Assembly: GCA_002384935.1 (NCBI GenBank)
Contig: DGCD01000017.1
Coordinates: 72,701-136,700 of the forward strand
Source: Pusillimonas sp. UBA3987
GTDB taxonomy: Bacteria > Pseudomonadota > Gammaproteobacteria > Burkholderiales > Burkholderiaceae_B
Length of the DNA stretch: 64,000 nucleotides
Direction: 5' to 3'
Each line of letters opens with the position of its first letter. Position 1 is the stretch's first letter. Of the stretch, positions 1-8,101 are shown one piece after another. The position numbers and the translations under genes are program-made. The notes beneath the pieces were generated by a model that made no database searches, was not told the DNA's origin, and was given only the letters and a program-made list of their open reading frames with translations.

Positions 1-499
1 TAACCACTTGGGCAGGCGCGTTGTAGTTGACAGCCTCGACCACCTCGTTTTGCGCGGACTCAACACACAACTGACGAACCTGATCGTCATCCAGACCCAG
101 AATGGCCGCCATCCCACCGCTGCCAACCGGCACCGCAGCCTGCATGGCATCGGCGCGAACCCGCACAAGACGCACGGCATCGGCCAAAGAAAGCGCGTTA
201 ACTGCCGTCAGGGCGGAATACTCACCCAGGCTGTGCCCTGCCACGATATGCGGTATCGGGCCGCCCGCATCGCGCCAGGCGCGATAAACGGCAACCGAGG
301 CGCTTAACATCACGGGTTGGGTGTTGGTGGTTAGATTCAGATCTTCAGCGGGACCTTGGGCAATAAGCGCCGCCAGGTCCTGCCCCAGCGCATCTGAAGC
401 TTCGGCAAGCGCAGCCTGGACAGAGGAGTTGCCTGACCAGGCATCCATCATACCTACGGATTGAGACCCTTGCCCCGGAAATACAAAAGCAAATTTCAT
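1..499 (-). CDS. fabD: Malonyl-CoA:ACP transacylase, 3' end outside the window
   Basis: FabD moves the malonyl group from CoA to acyl carrier protein, supplying the extender unit for fatty acid synthesis in the cytoplasm. About 166 N-terminal residues are visible. They begin with the family signature MKFAFVFPGQGSQSVGM and contain the nucleophile elbow GHSLGE with its serine near residue 90. The stop codon and the C-terminal catalytic histidine region lie beyond base 1, so the gene is truncated by the window and not by mutation. It follows fabH by 51 bases on the same strand, in the usual plsX-fabH-fabD order, so it is probably co-transcribed from the rpmF side. The family call is secure. Confidence 0.95.
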   Translation of the reverse strand, partial: MKFAFVFPGQGSQSVGMMDAWSGNSSVQAALAEASDALGQDLAALIAQGPAEDLNLTTNTQPVMLSASVAVYRAWRDAGGPIPHIVAGHSLGEYSALTAVNALSLADAVRLVRVRADAMQAAVPVGSGGMAAILGLDDDQVRQLCVESAQNEVVEAVNYNAPAQVV

Positions 500-550
500 G
501 ACGATTGAACTGAGTTATTTGAACGCGAAATATGACAAATTTGCGTGATT

Positions 551-1525
551 TTACATGCGAGCGAGTACAGAGCCCCAGGTAAACCCGCCACCCACGCCTT
601 GCATGAGTACGAGATCGCCTTTTTTGACACGCCCATCACGACGAGCCACATCAAGCGCAAGGGGCACACTGGCGGCAGAGGTGTTGGCATGTTGATCGAG
701 TGTAATGACAATTTTTTCTGTGGGAATACCCAGTTTCTTGCCCAGAAAATTAAGGATACGGACATTAGCCTGATGCGGAACCATCCAATCGATATCCGCC
801 AGGTCCACGCCTGCGGAACGGCAGACGTCATGCGCGGATTTCGACAATGAATTAACCGCCATTTTGAACACGGCCTGACCATCCATTCGCACAAAAGGGT
901 CGCCCACGACCTGCCCGTCCACAATCCGCCCATTGGCACACAAAATACCCTGCTGGCTGCCGTCGGCGTGAAGCTCGGCGGCCAGAATGCCCGGCTCATC
1001 GTTCGCCTTGAGCACGACTGCGCCCGCACCGTCTCCGAACAGCACGCAAGTGCGCCTGTCGTCCCAATCAAGGATACTGGAAAAGATCTCGGCGCCAATA
1101 ACCAATGCAGTACGTGCTCGACCTGCCTGGATAAATGCGTCGGCAGTCGTCAGGGCGTAGACGAAGCCACTGCAGACAGCCTGGACATCGAAGGCCGCTC
1201 CCTGGTGGATACCTAACTGCGCCTGTACCAGGCACGCCGTACTGGGAAAAATCACATCCGGCGTAGAAGTAGCCACGATCAACAAATCGATATCGGCAGG
1301 ATCAACCCCCGCATCAGCCATTGCCCGCTTTGCAGCCTCGGCCGCCAGCATGCTGGTTTTGACTTCCGGACCGGCGATATGCCTTTGCCGGATACCGGTG
1401 CGCTCGGTAATCCATTCATCCGAGGTCTCGATACCCCGAGTCGCCAGCTCAGCGGCCAGATCCTCATTTGACACTACACGAGACGGCAAGTAGCCCCCCG
1501 TTCCTGCTATCTTGGCATAAGGCAT
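551..1525 (-). CDS. fabH: Beta-ketoacyl-ACP synthase III (KAS III)
   Basis: FabH condenses acetyl-CoA with malonyl-ACP and so starts type II fatty acid synthesis. The 324-residue product has the normal length of the family. The catalytic triad is complete: Cys118 in VQAVCSGF, His251 in MVPHQANVR and Asn281 in DQHANTSAAS. The N-terminus (MPYAKIAGTGGYLPSR) matches the usual start, so the first ATG is kept. It sits 28 bases downstream of plsX and 51 bases upstream of fabD on the same strand, consistent with one lipid-initiation operon. Nothing unusual is visible. Confidence 0.97.
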   Translation of the reverse strand: MPYAKIAGTGGYLPSRVVSNEDLAAELATRGIETSDEWITERTGIRQRHIAGPEVKTSMLAAEAAKRAMADAGVDPADIDLLIVATSTPDVIFPSTACLVQAQLGIHQGAAFDVQAVCSGFVYALTTADAFIQAGRARTALVIGAEIFSSILDWDDRRTCVLFGDGAGAVVLKANDEPGILAAELHADGSQQGILCANGRIVDGQVVGDPFVRMDGQAVFKMAVNSLSKSAHDVCRSAGVDLADIDWMVPHQANVRILNFLGKKLGIPTEKIVITLDQHANTSAASVPLALDVARRDGRVKKGDLVLMQGVGGGFTWGSVLARM

Positions 1526-1553
1526 AGTGAAACCACTTCCATTGGATGGCAGC

Positions 1554-2636
1554 TTAGGCTGCCCGACCTGTTACATCGTTAGACACATTCGCTTGCAGCG
1601 ACTTGGCTTGGGCAAGGCTCTGGTGCAAATCATGGATTGCCGACGTCGTTCCTTCCAAAAGCCCGTTATTTACAGCTTCCCGTGCGCGCTGGAGCGCGCA
1701 ACCAAACGCGTAGACATCAGCGGAACCATGGCTTTTAATGACGATACCCCGCAAACCCAGCAGGGCGGCACCATTGTACCGACGGTTATCCACTTTCTTG
1801 CGAAACCGGCTCAGAACAGGAGTCGCGACCAAACCCGCAAGCATCGACAAAAGCCCGCTTTTGAACTCAGCGCGAATCATGGTGGCGACCATGCGGGCAA
1901 GGCCCTCCATGGATTTCAACACAACGTTGCCGGCGAACCCATCGCAAACGATGACGTCGACTGTGCCCTTGCAAATATCATCACCTTCGACATTGCCGTA
2001 AAAATTAAGGCCGCTGCCACGCAACAACTCGGCCGCCTGCTTGACGACCTCGTTCCCCTTAATGACTTCCTCACCAATGTTCAGCAAACCGACTTTCGGC
2101 GAACGATGACCATAAAGTGCGCTTACCAATGCTGTCCCCATGATGGCGAACTGCAACAGATGTTGCGCCGAACAATCAACGTTGGCACCCAGGTCAAGCA
2201 CAGTGGTCGCCCCGCCGTGCTGATTGGGAATTGACGCGGCGATCGCCGGCCGATCGATACCATCGAGCGTTTTCAACACATAACGGGAAATGGCCATCCA
2301 GGCGCCGGTATTGCCAGCCGAGATGCAGGCATCGGCAATGCCATCTTTCACCGCCTGTGCCGCAACCCGCATGGACGAGTCTTTCTTGCGACGCAAGGCG
2401 ACCTCAACCGAATCGTCCATTGCGACGACCTCGGAGGCAGGAAGGATTTGATACCAGTCGGCACGATCGCAACCCAGCCGCGCCAACTGAGACTGGATAA
2501 CGACAGCGTCGCCAACCAGCAGGAAAGTGGTATCGGGAAAACGTTGCGCAAACTGGTATGCGGCGGTCACCGTAACGGGAACCCCTACATCACCGCCCAT
2601 ACAGTCTACGGCGATTCGAATTTTCTTATGTGGCAT
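1554..2636 (-). CDS. plsX: Phosphate acyltransferase PlsX
   Basis: PlsX converts acyl-ACP to acyl-phosphate, the donor used by PlsY to acylate glycerol-3-phosphate, so it links fatty acid and phospholipid synthesis at the membrane surface. The 360-residue protein begins with the family pattern RIAVDCMGGDVG and contains SAGNTGAWMA, LDLGANVDC and VCDGFAGNVVLKS, all typical of PlsX. It lies 39 bases downstream of rpmF and 28 bases upstream of fabH. A few C-terminal residues (QSLAQAKSLQANVSNDVTG) extend past the usual end and look low in conservation. Confidence 0.96.
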   Translation of the reverse strand: MPHKKIRIAVDCMGGDVGVPVTVTAAYQFAQRFPDTTFLLVGDAVVIQSQLARLGCDRADWYQILPASEVVAMDDSVEVALRRKKDSSMRVAAQAVKDGIADACISAGNTGAWMAISRYVLKTLDGIDRPAIAASIPNQHGGATTVLDLGANVDCSAQHLLQFAIMGTALVSALYGHRSPKVGLLNIGEEVIKGNEVVKQAAELLRGSGLNFYGNVEGDDICKGTVDVIVCDGFAGNVVLKSMEGLARMVATMIRAEFKSGLLSMLAGLVATPVLSRFRKKVDNRRYNGAALLGLRGIVIKSHGSADVYAFGCALQRAREAVNNGLLEGTTSAIHDLHQSLAQAKSLQANVSNDVTGRAA

Positions 2637-2675
2637 TAATTAGGCAACCTGGCAGCAGATTGCTGGAACACCGGT

Positions 2676-2858
2676 TTATTCGTCGTTTTTCGTTTTCAGC
2701 ACTTTACGGCCACGATAGAAACCGTTGGGGCTGATGTGATGACGAAGATGCAATTCACCTGTATTGGGCTCAATCGCCGTGGGGGGTGTGGTCAGAGAAT
2801 CGTGTGCACGATGCATACCGCGCTTGGACGAACTCTTCTTGTTTTGTTGAACAGCCAT
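2676..2858 (-). CDS. rpmF: 50S ribosomal protein L32
   Basis: L32 is a small protein of the large ribosomal subunit. The 60-residue product starts MAVQQNKKSSSKRGMHRAHD and ends with the proteobacterial tail HHISPNGFYRGRKV. The zinc-binding cysteines found in many L32 proteins are absent (the corresponding region reads GELHLRHHIS), so this is the cysteine-free form. It lies between the DUF177 gene and plsX on the same strand, the conserved arrangement that ties ribosome and lipid synthesis genes into one transcript. Confidence 0.97.
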   Translation of the reverse strand: MAVQQNKKSSSKRGMHRAHDSLTTPPTAIEPNTGELHLRHHISPNGFYRGRKVLKTKNDE

Positions 2859-2910
2859 GATGACTCCTGGTAAAGGGGCTTTCTCACCCCCGGGGTTAAT
2901 TCGAAAAAAA

Positions 2911-3441
2911 TCAATTCTTTTTTAGCTGCTCAAGCACCGAAAACGGTGATTGACGCCGGGTTTCCTGTTCCTCGGAAACGGCAGACCTTTCTACCTTGAT
3001 TCCGCTATCTGGCGGACATTCCCGATGCTTCGGCACATAGGGCATCGCCAAAATCAGCTCATCTTCAACAAAGCCTAGCACGCTAAACCGTTTCGACCCA
3101 ACAATACGCTCGATGCTGTCGTCATCAAGATCGTCGGTGTCCTGTTCAGCAGGCGTTCGCACCAGCTCAACCCGGTTATCGACATTGACATTGCATATAA
3201 ACGGCCGCAGACAACGCTGGCATTCCAGCATCGGTTCTGCGTGCGCGGTAACGTGCAAAAAATATCGGCCAGCGACGGTGCTTTCACCTTGTAAAGTCCA
3301 GCTGACCGGGCTTTCACGTTGCGCTTCAGGCTGTGTAAGCTGGCCTTCCAACATCCGGGTAAATAGCTTAAGGTGCGCCTGCCCCTGCAAAAACGACCCC
3401 GCCCGTGCAAAACCAAGGGCGTCAATCAGTGAATCACTCAC
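2911..3441 (-). CDS. yceD: DUF177 / YceD family protein (23S rRNA accumulation protein)
   Basis: YceD/DUF177 proteins are encoded just before rpmF and are linked to 23S rRNA accumulation; the mechanism is poorly known. The product carries the family hallmark CQRCLRPF near the middle and an acidic stretch (EQDTDDLDDD). An ATG at 3471 would give 186 residues, but a good -10 box (TATTAT, plus-strand 3475-3480) ends only three bases before it, so the transcript would start at or inside that codon. A GTG at 3441 gives a start MSDSLIDALGFARAG that fits the family better, and I choose it. Length is then about 176 residues. The alternative start stays possible. Confidence 0.85.
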   Translation of the reverse strand: MSDSLIDALGFARAGSFLQGQAHLKLFTRMLEGQLTQPEAQRESPVSWTLQGESTVAGRYFLHVTAHAEPMLECQRCLRPFICNVNVDNRVELVRTPAEQDTDDLDDDSIERIVGSKRFSVLGFVEDELILAMPYVPKHRECPPDSGIKVERSAVSEEQETRRQSPFSVLEQLKKN

Positions 3442-3451
3442 GGGCTGCTCT

Positions 3452-3504
3452 TTGCCTGTTAAAGAAAACATTAGATAATACCGCTTTCAATACTCTTGCG
3501 TCAA
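3452..3504. promoter_or_regulatory. Overlapping divergent promoters for yceD-rpmF-plsX-fab and for maf
   Basis: On the minus strand TTGACG (plus 3499-3504) and TATTAT (plus 3475-3480) are 18 bases apart and point toward yceD. On the plus strand TTGCCT (3452-3457) and GATAAT (3474-3479) are 16 bases apart and point toward maf. The two -10 boxes share the same ATAATA bases, so RNA polymerase probably cannot occupy both at once. This is by inspection only. Confidence 0.5.
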
Positions 3505-3527
3505 ACCTTCTGGAAGAACTCCCGCCT

Positions 3528-4112
3528 ATGCGTCTGATTCTGGCATCAAGCTCACCCTACCGCCGCGCACTCCTTGAAAGACTGCGCCTGCCATTCGAAG
3601 TTATTGCCCCCGATATTGACGAAACGGCGCTTGAAAACGAAGACCCTGTTGCACTCGCCCTGCGGCTGGCCAAAGAAAAGGCCATGACCATCGCCGCAGA
3701 TAACCCTGTTGCGGTCATCATCGGATCAGACCAGGTGGCCACCCTGCAAGGTGATGCCATCGGCAAACCCGGCGACCATGGGCGGGCAATTGAACAACTC
3801 AAAATGCTAAGCGGCCAGACGGTGACTTTTCACACCGCCCTGTGCGTTGCGCATAACGGCAGGGAAGAAACAGAAAACGTCGTTACGAACTGCCGTTTTC
3901 GCACGCTCAGCGAAGCTGAAATTCATTATTACCTCGACCAAGACAAGCCCTACGACACAGCAGGCAGCGCCAAAGCGGAGTCATTGGGCATTTCCCTGAT
4001 GGAGCATGTCCGTTCCGACGACCCCACCGCAATTATCGGACTTCCGCTGATTACGTTAAGCAGTATGCTGCGCCGGTTTAACATTAACCCTTTGCAACCG
4101 GATTGGCCGTAA
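3528..4112 (+). CDS. yceF: Maf family nucleotide pyrophosphatase (YceF type)
   Basis: Maf proteins hydrolyse non-canonical or modified nucleoside triphosphates; the YceF branch acts on 7-methyl-GTP. The 194-residue product begins MRLILASSSPYRRALLERL, the Maf signature, followed by the substrate-pocket acids in APDIDETAL, GSDQVATL with the catalytic aspartate, and KPYDTAGSAKAESLGI. The reading frame is open further upstream, but homology starts at this ATG. I assign the YceF branch from its position next to yceD-rpmF and the sequence QVATL, which is inference. It ends three bases before the next plus-strand gene, so the two are probably co-transcribed. Confidence 0.92.
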   Translation: MRLILASSSPYRRALLERLRLPFEVIAPDIDETALENEDPVALALRLAKEKAMTIAADNPVAVIIGSDQVATLQGDAIGKPGDHGRAIEQLKMLSGQTVTFHTALCVAHNGREETENVVTNCRFRTLSEAEIHYYLDQDKPYDTAGSAKAESLGISLMEHVRSDDPTAIIGLPLITLSSMLRRFNINPLQPDWP

Positions 4113-4114
4113 CC

Positions 4115-4822
4115 ATGCCACAAACTCTTCATTTGATACCCGTCAGCCTGGGGGAAAGCCCGACATCGCGCTGGCTTCCGGCACAAGTACAGGCGACGGC
4201 CGGAAAACTCGACTTCTACATCGCCGAGAACGCCAAAACCGCCCGGGCTTTTTTGAAGCTGATCGGCACTGAAAAGCCGATACAGGACATTACCATCCAT
4301 GCATTGTCGCGCGACACCGATGCCGCGCAGATACGACGATGGTTCAAGCAGTCAGACGCAACTGGCGATATTGGCCTGGTATCCGAAGCCGGGTGCCCCG
4401 CTGTGGCCGATCCTGGTGCACTCGTCGTGCAAACTGCTCACGAAATGGGTATCCGCGTGGCGCCCTGGACAGGCCCCTCGTCAATCATGCTCGGCCTGAT
4501 GGCCAGCGGCCTGAACGGGCAGAGTTTCGTGTTTCACGGTTACGCGCCTGTTGCGCCTGCCGAACGGGCCAGGCAATTACGTACCTGGGAAGCAGCATCG
4601 CGAAAAAACCGGCAAACACAGATATTCATTGAAACACCCTATCGCAACGATGCCATGCTCGAAACACTGCTTCAATCTCTTGCCGGAACAACACGGCTAT
4701 GCATCGCACGCGCACTGACGACAGACCATGAGTGGATACAAACCCACGCCATCGACACCTGGAAAAAGCAGCCGGCCCCTGCGTTACAAAAACAACCTAC
4801 CCTTTTCCTCTTCCAGGCCTGA
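4115..4822 (+). CDS. SAM-dependent methyltransferase of the tetrapyrrole methylase / RsmI fold
   Basis: The 235-residue product belongs to the class III (tetrapyrrole methylase) fold shared with RsmI, which methylates 16S rRNA C1402. The pattern GLVSEAGCPAVADPGALVV in the first half and GPSSIMLGLMASGLNGQSF after it are the SAM-binding landmarks. The N-terminus (LHLIPVSLGES) differs from true RsmI, so this is probably a paralogue of unknown target. The ATG at 4115, three bases after the maf stop, is preferred over an in-frame TTG at 4103 inside maf. Its last 26 bases overlap the 3' end of the convergent msrQ gene. Confidence 0.8.
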   Translation: MPQTLHLIPVSLGESPTSRWLPAQVQATAGKLDFYIAENAKTARAFLKLIGTEKPIQDITIHALSRDTDAAQIRRWFKQSDATGDIGLVSEAGCPAVADPGALVVQTAHEMGIRVAPWTGPSSIMLGLMASGLNGQSFVFHGYAPVAPAERARQLRTWEAASRKNRQTQIFIETPYRNDAMLETLLQSLAGTTRLCIARALTTDHEWIQTHAIDTWKKQPAPALQKQPTLFLFQA

Positions 4823-5438
4823 CCTTAAAAGTCATTGCATGATGATTACCGGCAGACAGTGACCGCCCCGATTGAATAATTCGGGGCAGGCACAACAACA
4901 GTATTACAGCCAAGTACACCCATACTTCAAAGAAGTCATTTTTGCCGGCCCTGACCAACCAGAAATGCCATAACGACAGCGCAATTGCAGGGTAAACGGC
5001 ATAATGCAGGCGCTTCCAGTTGCGTCCCAGGCGGCGCATCCACCCCCGGGTTGAGGTCAACGCCAAAGGCGTCAGCAATACAAATGCCACGACACCTACA
5101 GTAATGAACCATCGCGTCACAACATCGTGCCACATGGCGGTCAGCATGAACCCCTGTTCCCACAAGGCCCAACCCAGAAGATGTAGCGTCGAATAAAAAT
5201 AAGCGAACAACCCCAGCATACGACGGTGCAGCAACAAAACCGACACACGCGCATACCGGTTCAACGGTGTGGCCAGCAGAACGAGGCATAAGGCCACAAG
5301 CGCCCACTCACCCGATGAGCGAATCAGGTACTCGGGCGGATTGGCCGTCAGCCCGCCTGTAAACCCCAGGCCTACCCACAAAAATACCGGATACAGGCAC
5401 GCCACAAACATCAACACCGAAACCATGGCTGAAATCAT
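4797..5438 (-). CDS. msrQ: MsrQ (YedZ), haem-binding membrane subunit of periplasmic methionine sulfoxide reductase
   Basis: MsrQ is a multi-helix b-type haem protein that passes quinone electrons to MsrP for repair of oxidised periplasmic proteins. The 213-residue product has about six hydrophobic segments and conserved histidines in HRRMLGLFAYFYSTLHLLGW and LHYAVYPAIALSLWHFW, as expected for the ferric-reductase-like transmembrane domain. It starts 11 bases after msrP on the same strand. Its 3' end overlaps the convergent methyltransferase gene by 26 bases, so the two mRNAs would be complementary there. Confidence 0.93.
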   Translation of the reverse strand: MISAMVSVLMFVACLYPVFLWVGLGFTGGLTANPPEYLIRSSGEWALVALCLVLLATPLNRYARVSVLLLHRRMLGLFAYFYSTLHLLGWALWEQGFMLTAMWHDVVTRWFITVGVVAFVLLTPLALTSTRGWMRRLGRNWKRLHYAVYPAIALSLWHFWLVRAGKNDFFEVWVYLAVILLLCLPRIIQSGRSLSAGNHHAMTFKVRPGRGKG

Positions 5439-5449
5439 CTTTTATTAAC

Positions 5450-6409
5450 TCAGTAATAGCGCGATAAATCCATACCCGCGTACAGAGACGCAACCTGCTC
5501 GCCGTAGCCGTTGAACATTTGAGTCGGTAATCGTGGTGCGAACAAGCCTCCCGAGCCAATACGCCTTTCAGTGGCCTGACTCCAGCGGGGGTGCGGAACC
5601 TGGGGATTAACGTTGGCATAAAAACCATACTCTTGAGGCGCAATGCGCACCCAACTGGTTTCCGGTTGCTTTTCAGTCAGGCGAATATGAACGATAGACT
5701 TGCCCGACTTGAAACCATATTTCCACGGAACCGCCACACGAACGGGCGCCCCGTTGGCAACCGGCAGGGCTTTGCCGTATACGCCGAACACCAGCAAGGT
5801 CAGAGGATTCATTGCCTCATCGAGCCGCAATCCTTCCAGGTATGGCCAATCGATAATCCGGCTACGCAATCCAGGCATCGCCTCGGGCTGTACATCGGTA
5901 ATGAATTCAACATATTTCGCATTGCCTGTCGGCTCCACGGCTTTCAGCAAGGCTGATAGCGGGTAGCCATTCCAGGGGATCACCATCGACCACCCTTCGA
6001 CACAGCGCATGCGGTAAACGCGCTCTTCAAGTGCCGCCAGTTTCAAAAGATCATCCATGTCAAACTCTTGCGGGCGCAAAACCTCGCCATCGACTTTGAC
6101 TTTCCAGGGCTCCAGGCGCATGCCCCCACCATTTCGCGCCGGATCTTCTTTACCGGTGCCAAACTCGTAAAAATTGTTGTAAGTGGTGACATCGCTCTCG
6201 GGGGTCAGCTTTTCATCGGTGCCAAACTCCATATTGCGCTGGCCGTAATCGGTACCTTCCCGCCCCCACGCCTGCAAAGGCAACGACGACAGCAAGCCGG
6301 CCCCCATCGCAGCCGCTCCAGCCTGCTGCAACCACTTTCGACGCGACGTCCAGATATATTCCGGCGTTATTTCCGACGATGCAATTTTCGGTATCTTGAA
6401 TCGAGACAT
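5450..6409 (-). CDS. msrP: MsrP (YedY), molybdopterin catalytic subunit of periplasmic methionine sulfoxide reductase
   Basis: MsrP reduces methionine sulfoxide in periplasmic proteins using a molybdenum cofactor. Starting at the ATG at 6409 gives 319 residues beginning MSRFKIPKIASSEITPE, the usual start; an upstream in-frame ATG at 6490 would add an unlikely 27 residues. A twin-arginine signal TSRRKWLQQAG lies at residues 21-31 followed by a hydrophobic stretch, so export is by Tat. Cys136 in YRMRCVEGWSM is the molybdenum ligand. msrQ follows at once, forming the usual two-gene msrPQ unit. Confidence 0.95.
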   Translation of the reverse strand: MSRFKIPKIASSEITPEYIWTSRRKWLQQAGAAAMGAGLLSSLPLQAWGREGTDYGQRNMEFGTDEKLTPESDVTTYNNFYEFGTGKEDPARNGGGMRLEPWKVKVDGEVLRPQEFDMDDLLKLAALEERVYRMRCVEGWSMVIPWNGYPLSALLKAVEPTGNAKYVEFITDVQPEAMPGLRSRIIDWPYLEGLRLDEAMNPLTLLVFGVYGKALPVANGAPVRVAVPWKYGFKSGKSIVHIRLTEKQPETSWVRIAPQEYGFYANVNPQVPHPRWSQATERRIGSGGLFAPRLPTQMFNGYGEQVASLYAGMDLSRYY

Positions 6410-6453
6410 TTCACCCACCTTCGTTTTAATTTCGCGAAGCCGGGCATCCCCGG

Positions 6454-7122
6454 CTACCGCACTACTGGAACCAACCGTCCGAACAGCCAATCGCCCATTT
6501 CCTCAACACTATGCACCAGCACGGTTGGCTCGGCGCTGCGCAAAGTATCCACATCGTGTGCACCATAACTCACCGCAATACTGTCAATGCCGGCGTTGTG
6601 CGCCATCAAAACATCATGTGTCGTATCGCCCACCATCACCACACGGGCCTGCTCCAGACCCAAGCCATGAATAATATCGAACAACATGGTCGGGTCCGGT
6701 TTCCCTTTGGCCTCATCGGCACACCGCGTCATGTCAAAATAATGCTGCAGGTTCGAAGCATGCAACACCCGATCAAGCCCGATCCGGCCCTTGCCTGTTG
6801 CAACGGCAAGGCTGACCCGCTCCTCTTTCAACCCCGACAACACCTCGGGAATGCCATCGAACAAAGGAATGGCCTGGTCATTCTGAAAAAAATGATGCTT
6901 GTAACGCTCAACAAATGCAAAAAGCTGGTCAGATGGCAAATCGGGCGCCACGTGGTAAAGCGCACTTTCCAGTGACAAACCGATTACCCAGGCAGCCCGT
7001 TCACGAGCCGGCACCGGCAGTTGCATATCGGCGCATGCCAACTGAATCGCACTTACAATAGACTGCGTCGAATCCATTATGGTTCCGTCCCAGTCGAAAA
7101 TAACAGCATCGTACTGTTTCAA
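6454..7122 (-). CDS. HAD-family hydrolase, phosphoglycolate phosphatase-like
   Basis: The 222-residue protein has all HAD motifs: IFDWDGTIMDST with nucleophile Asp10 and acid-base Asp12, VATGKGR (motif II), KGKPDPTMLFDI (motif III lysine) and VMVGDTTHDVLMAHNAG (motif IV acids). The helical cap between motifs I and II is of the Gph/PGP subclass. In vivo substrates of this subgroup are diverse, so phosphoglycolate is only the best guess. Its start overlaps the rluC stop by 4 bases, a conserved pairing in proteobacteria that implies translational coupling. Confidence 0.88.
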   Translation of the reverse strand: MKQYDAVIFDWDGTIMDSTQSIVSAIQLACADMQLPVPARERAAWVIGLSLESALYHVAPDLPSDQLFAFVERYKHHFFQNDQAIPLFDGIPEVLSGLKEERVSLAVATGKGRIGLDRVLHASNLQHYFDMTRCADEAKGKPDPTMLFDIIHGLGLEQARVVMVGDTTHDVLMAHNAGIDSIAVSYGAHDVDTLRSAEPTVLVHSVEEMGDWLFGRLVPVVR

Positions 7123-8048
7123 GACATCTGCTCCAACTCTTTAAGTAGGGCCTGGCATGCAGGCGGAAGTGCGGCTTCGAGCCGCAGAATTTCATCACTG
7201 GCAGGATGAGGAATATCAAGTCGCCAGGCATGCAGAAACATACGACCAAAACCGCGCCGGGAAAAAAGCGCCCTGACTTCATCGTGGCCATACTTATCGT
7301 CTCCCACAATGGGATAGCCACTGGCTGCCAGATGAACCCGAATCTGATGGGTCCGGCCGGTTTTCAGCTCCGCCTCAACCAAGGAGAAACGTCCCGCGTA
7401 ACGTTGCATCAGGTTAATAATGGTGTGCGCCGGCTTTCCCAAGGGGTCGACCTTGACGCGTCGCTCGCCGGAGGATGTCAACCACTTCAATAAAGGTTGT
7501 CGCAAATGCTGACGGTCGTTCTGCCAGTCGCCCTCCACTAAAGCCTGATACCGTTTTCGTCCTTTGCCTTCACGCATCATTTGATGCAAAGCCACCAGCG
7601 CCGACCGCTTTTTGGCAATAATCAACAAGCCGGATGTTTCACGGTCAAGGCGATGCGCAAGTTCGAGGAACCGGGCATCCGGGCGCGCCGCACGCAACTG
7701 CTCGATAACGCCGAACGAGACGCCACTGCCGCCATGTACGGCCACGCCAGCCGGCTTGTCGATAACCAAAAGGGCGTCATCTTCGTAAACAATCGGAAAA
7801 CTGGCAGCCGGCGCACGGGGCCGGGTATCCCGATTGGGCATTCGAAACGGCGGCACGCGAACCGAGTCGCCCTCAAGCAGCCGGTACTCCGCCTGGCAGC
7901 GCCCTTTGTTGACTCTCACCTGCCCGGAACGAATGGCCTTGTAAATATGACTTTTCGGCACCCCTTTGCAGGTTTTCAACAGAAAATTATCGATGCGCTG
8001 TCCAGCCTGTTCCGCGCCAATTTGTAACGTTTGAACGACCATATTCAT
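7119..8048 (-). CDS. rluC: 23S rRNA pseudouridine synthase RluC (positions 955/2504/2580)
   Basis: RluC isomerises three uridines in 23S rRNA. The product has an N-terminal S4 RNA-binding domain (GQRIDNFLLKTCKGVPKSH) and a RluA-type catalytic domain with the catalytic aspartate in AHRLDRETSGLL, followed by GRTHQIRVHLAASGYPIVGD. An ATG at 8090 is possible but falls on the -10 box of the divergent rne promoter and has no ribosome site; the ATG at 8048 gives 309 residues and the normal spacing to the S4 domain. Divergent arrangement with rne is the same as in enteric bacteria. Confidence 0.93.
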   Translation of the reverse strand: MNMVVQTLQIGAEQAGQRIDNFLLKTCKGVPKSHIYKAIRSGQVRVNKGRCQAEYRLLEGDSVRVPPFRMPNRDTRPRAPAASFPIVYEDDALLVIDKPAGVAVHGGSGVSFGVIEQLRAARPDARFLELAHRLDRETSGLLIIAKKRSALVALHQMMREGKGRKRYQALVEGDWQNDRQHLRQPLLKWLTSSGERRVKVDPLGKPAHTIINLMQRYAGRFSLVEAELKTGRTHQIRVHLAASGYPIVGDDKYGHDEVRALFSRRGFGRMFLHAWRLDIPHPASDEILRLEAALPPACQALLKELEQMS

Positions 8049-8066
8049 GGTTTGAGAAGATTCCGG

Positions 8067-8095
8067 TTTGCGCATAGACAAAACAGGCATATAAT
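8067..8095 (+). promoter_or_regulatory. rne promoter with perfect -10 box
   Basis: TATAAT at 8090-8095 matches the sigma-70 consensus exactly. A weak -35 (TTTGCG, 8067-8072) lies 17 bases upstream. The predicted transcript start is near 8102, which leaves an untranslated leader of about 490 bases before the rne ATG. The promoter overlaps the 5' part of the rluC region on the other strand. Confidence 0.6.
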
Positions 8096-8101
8096 CTTAT
8101 T

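Noticed and set aside
8042..8090. rluC starting at 8090
   Set aside because: That ATG falls on the rne -10 box and lacks a ribosome site; 8048 gives the normal N-terminus.
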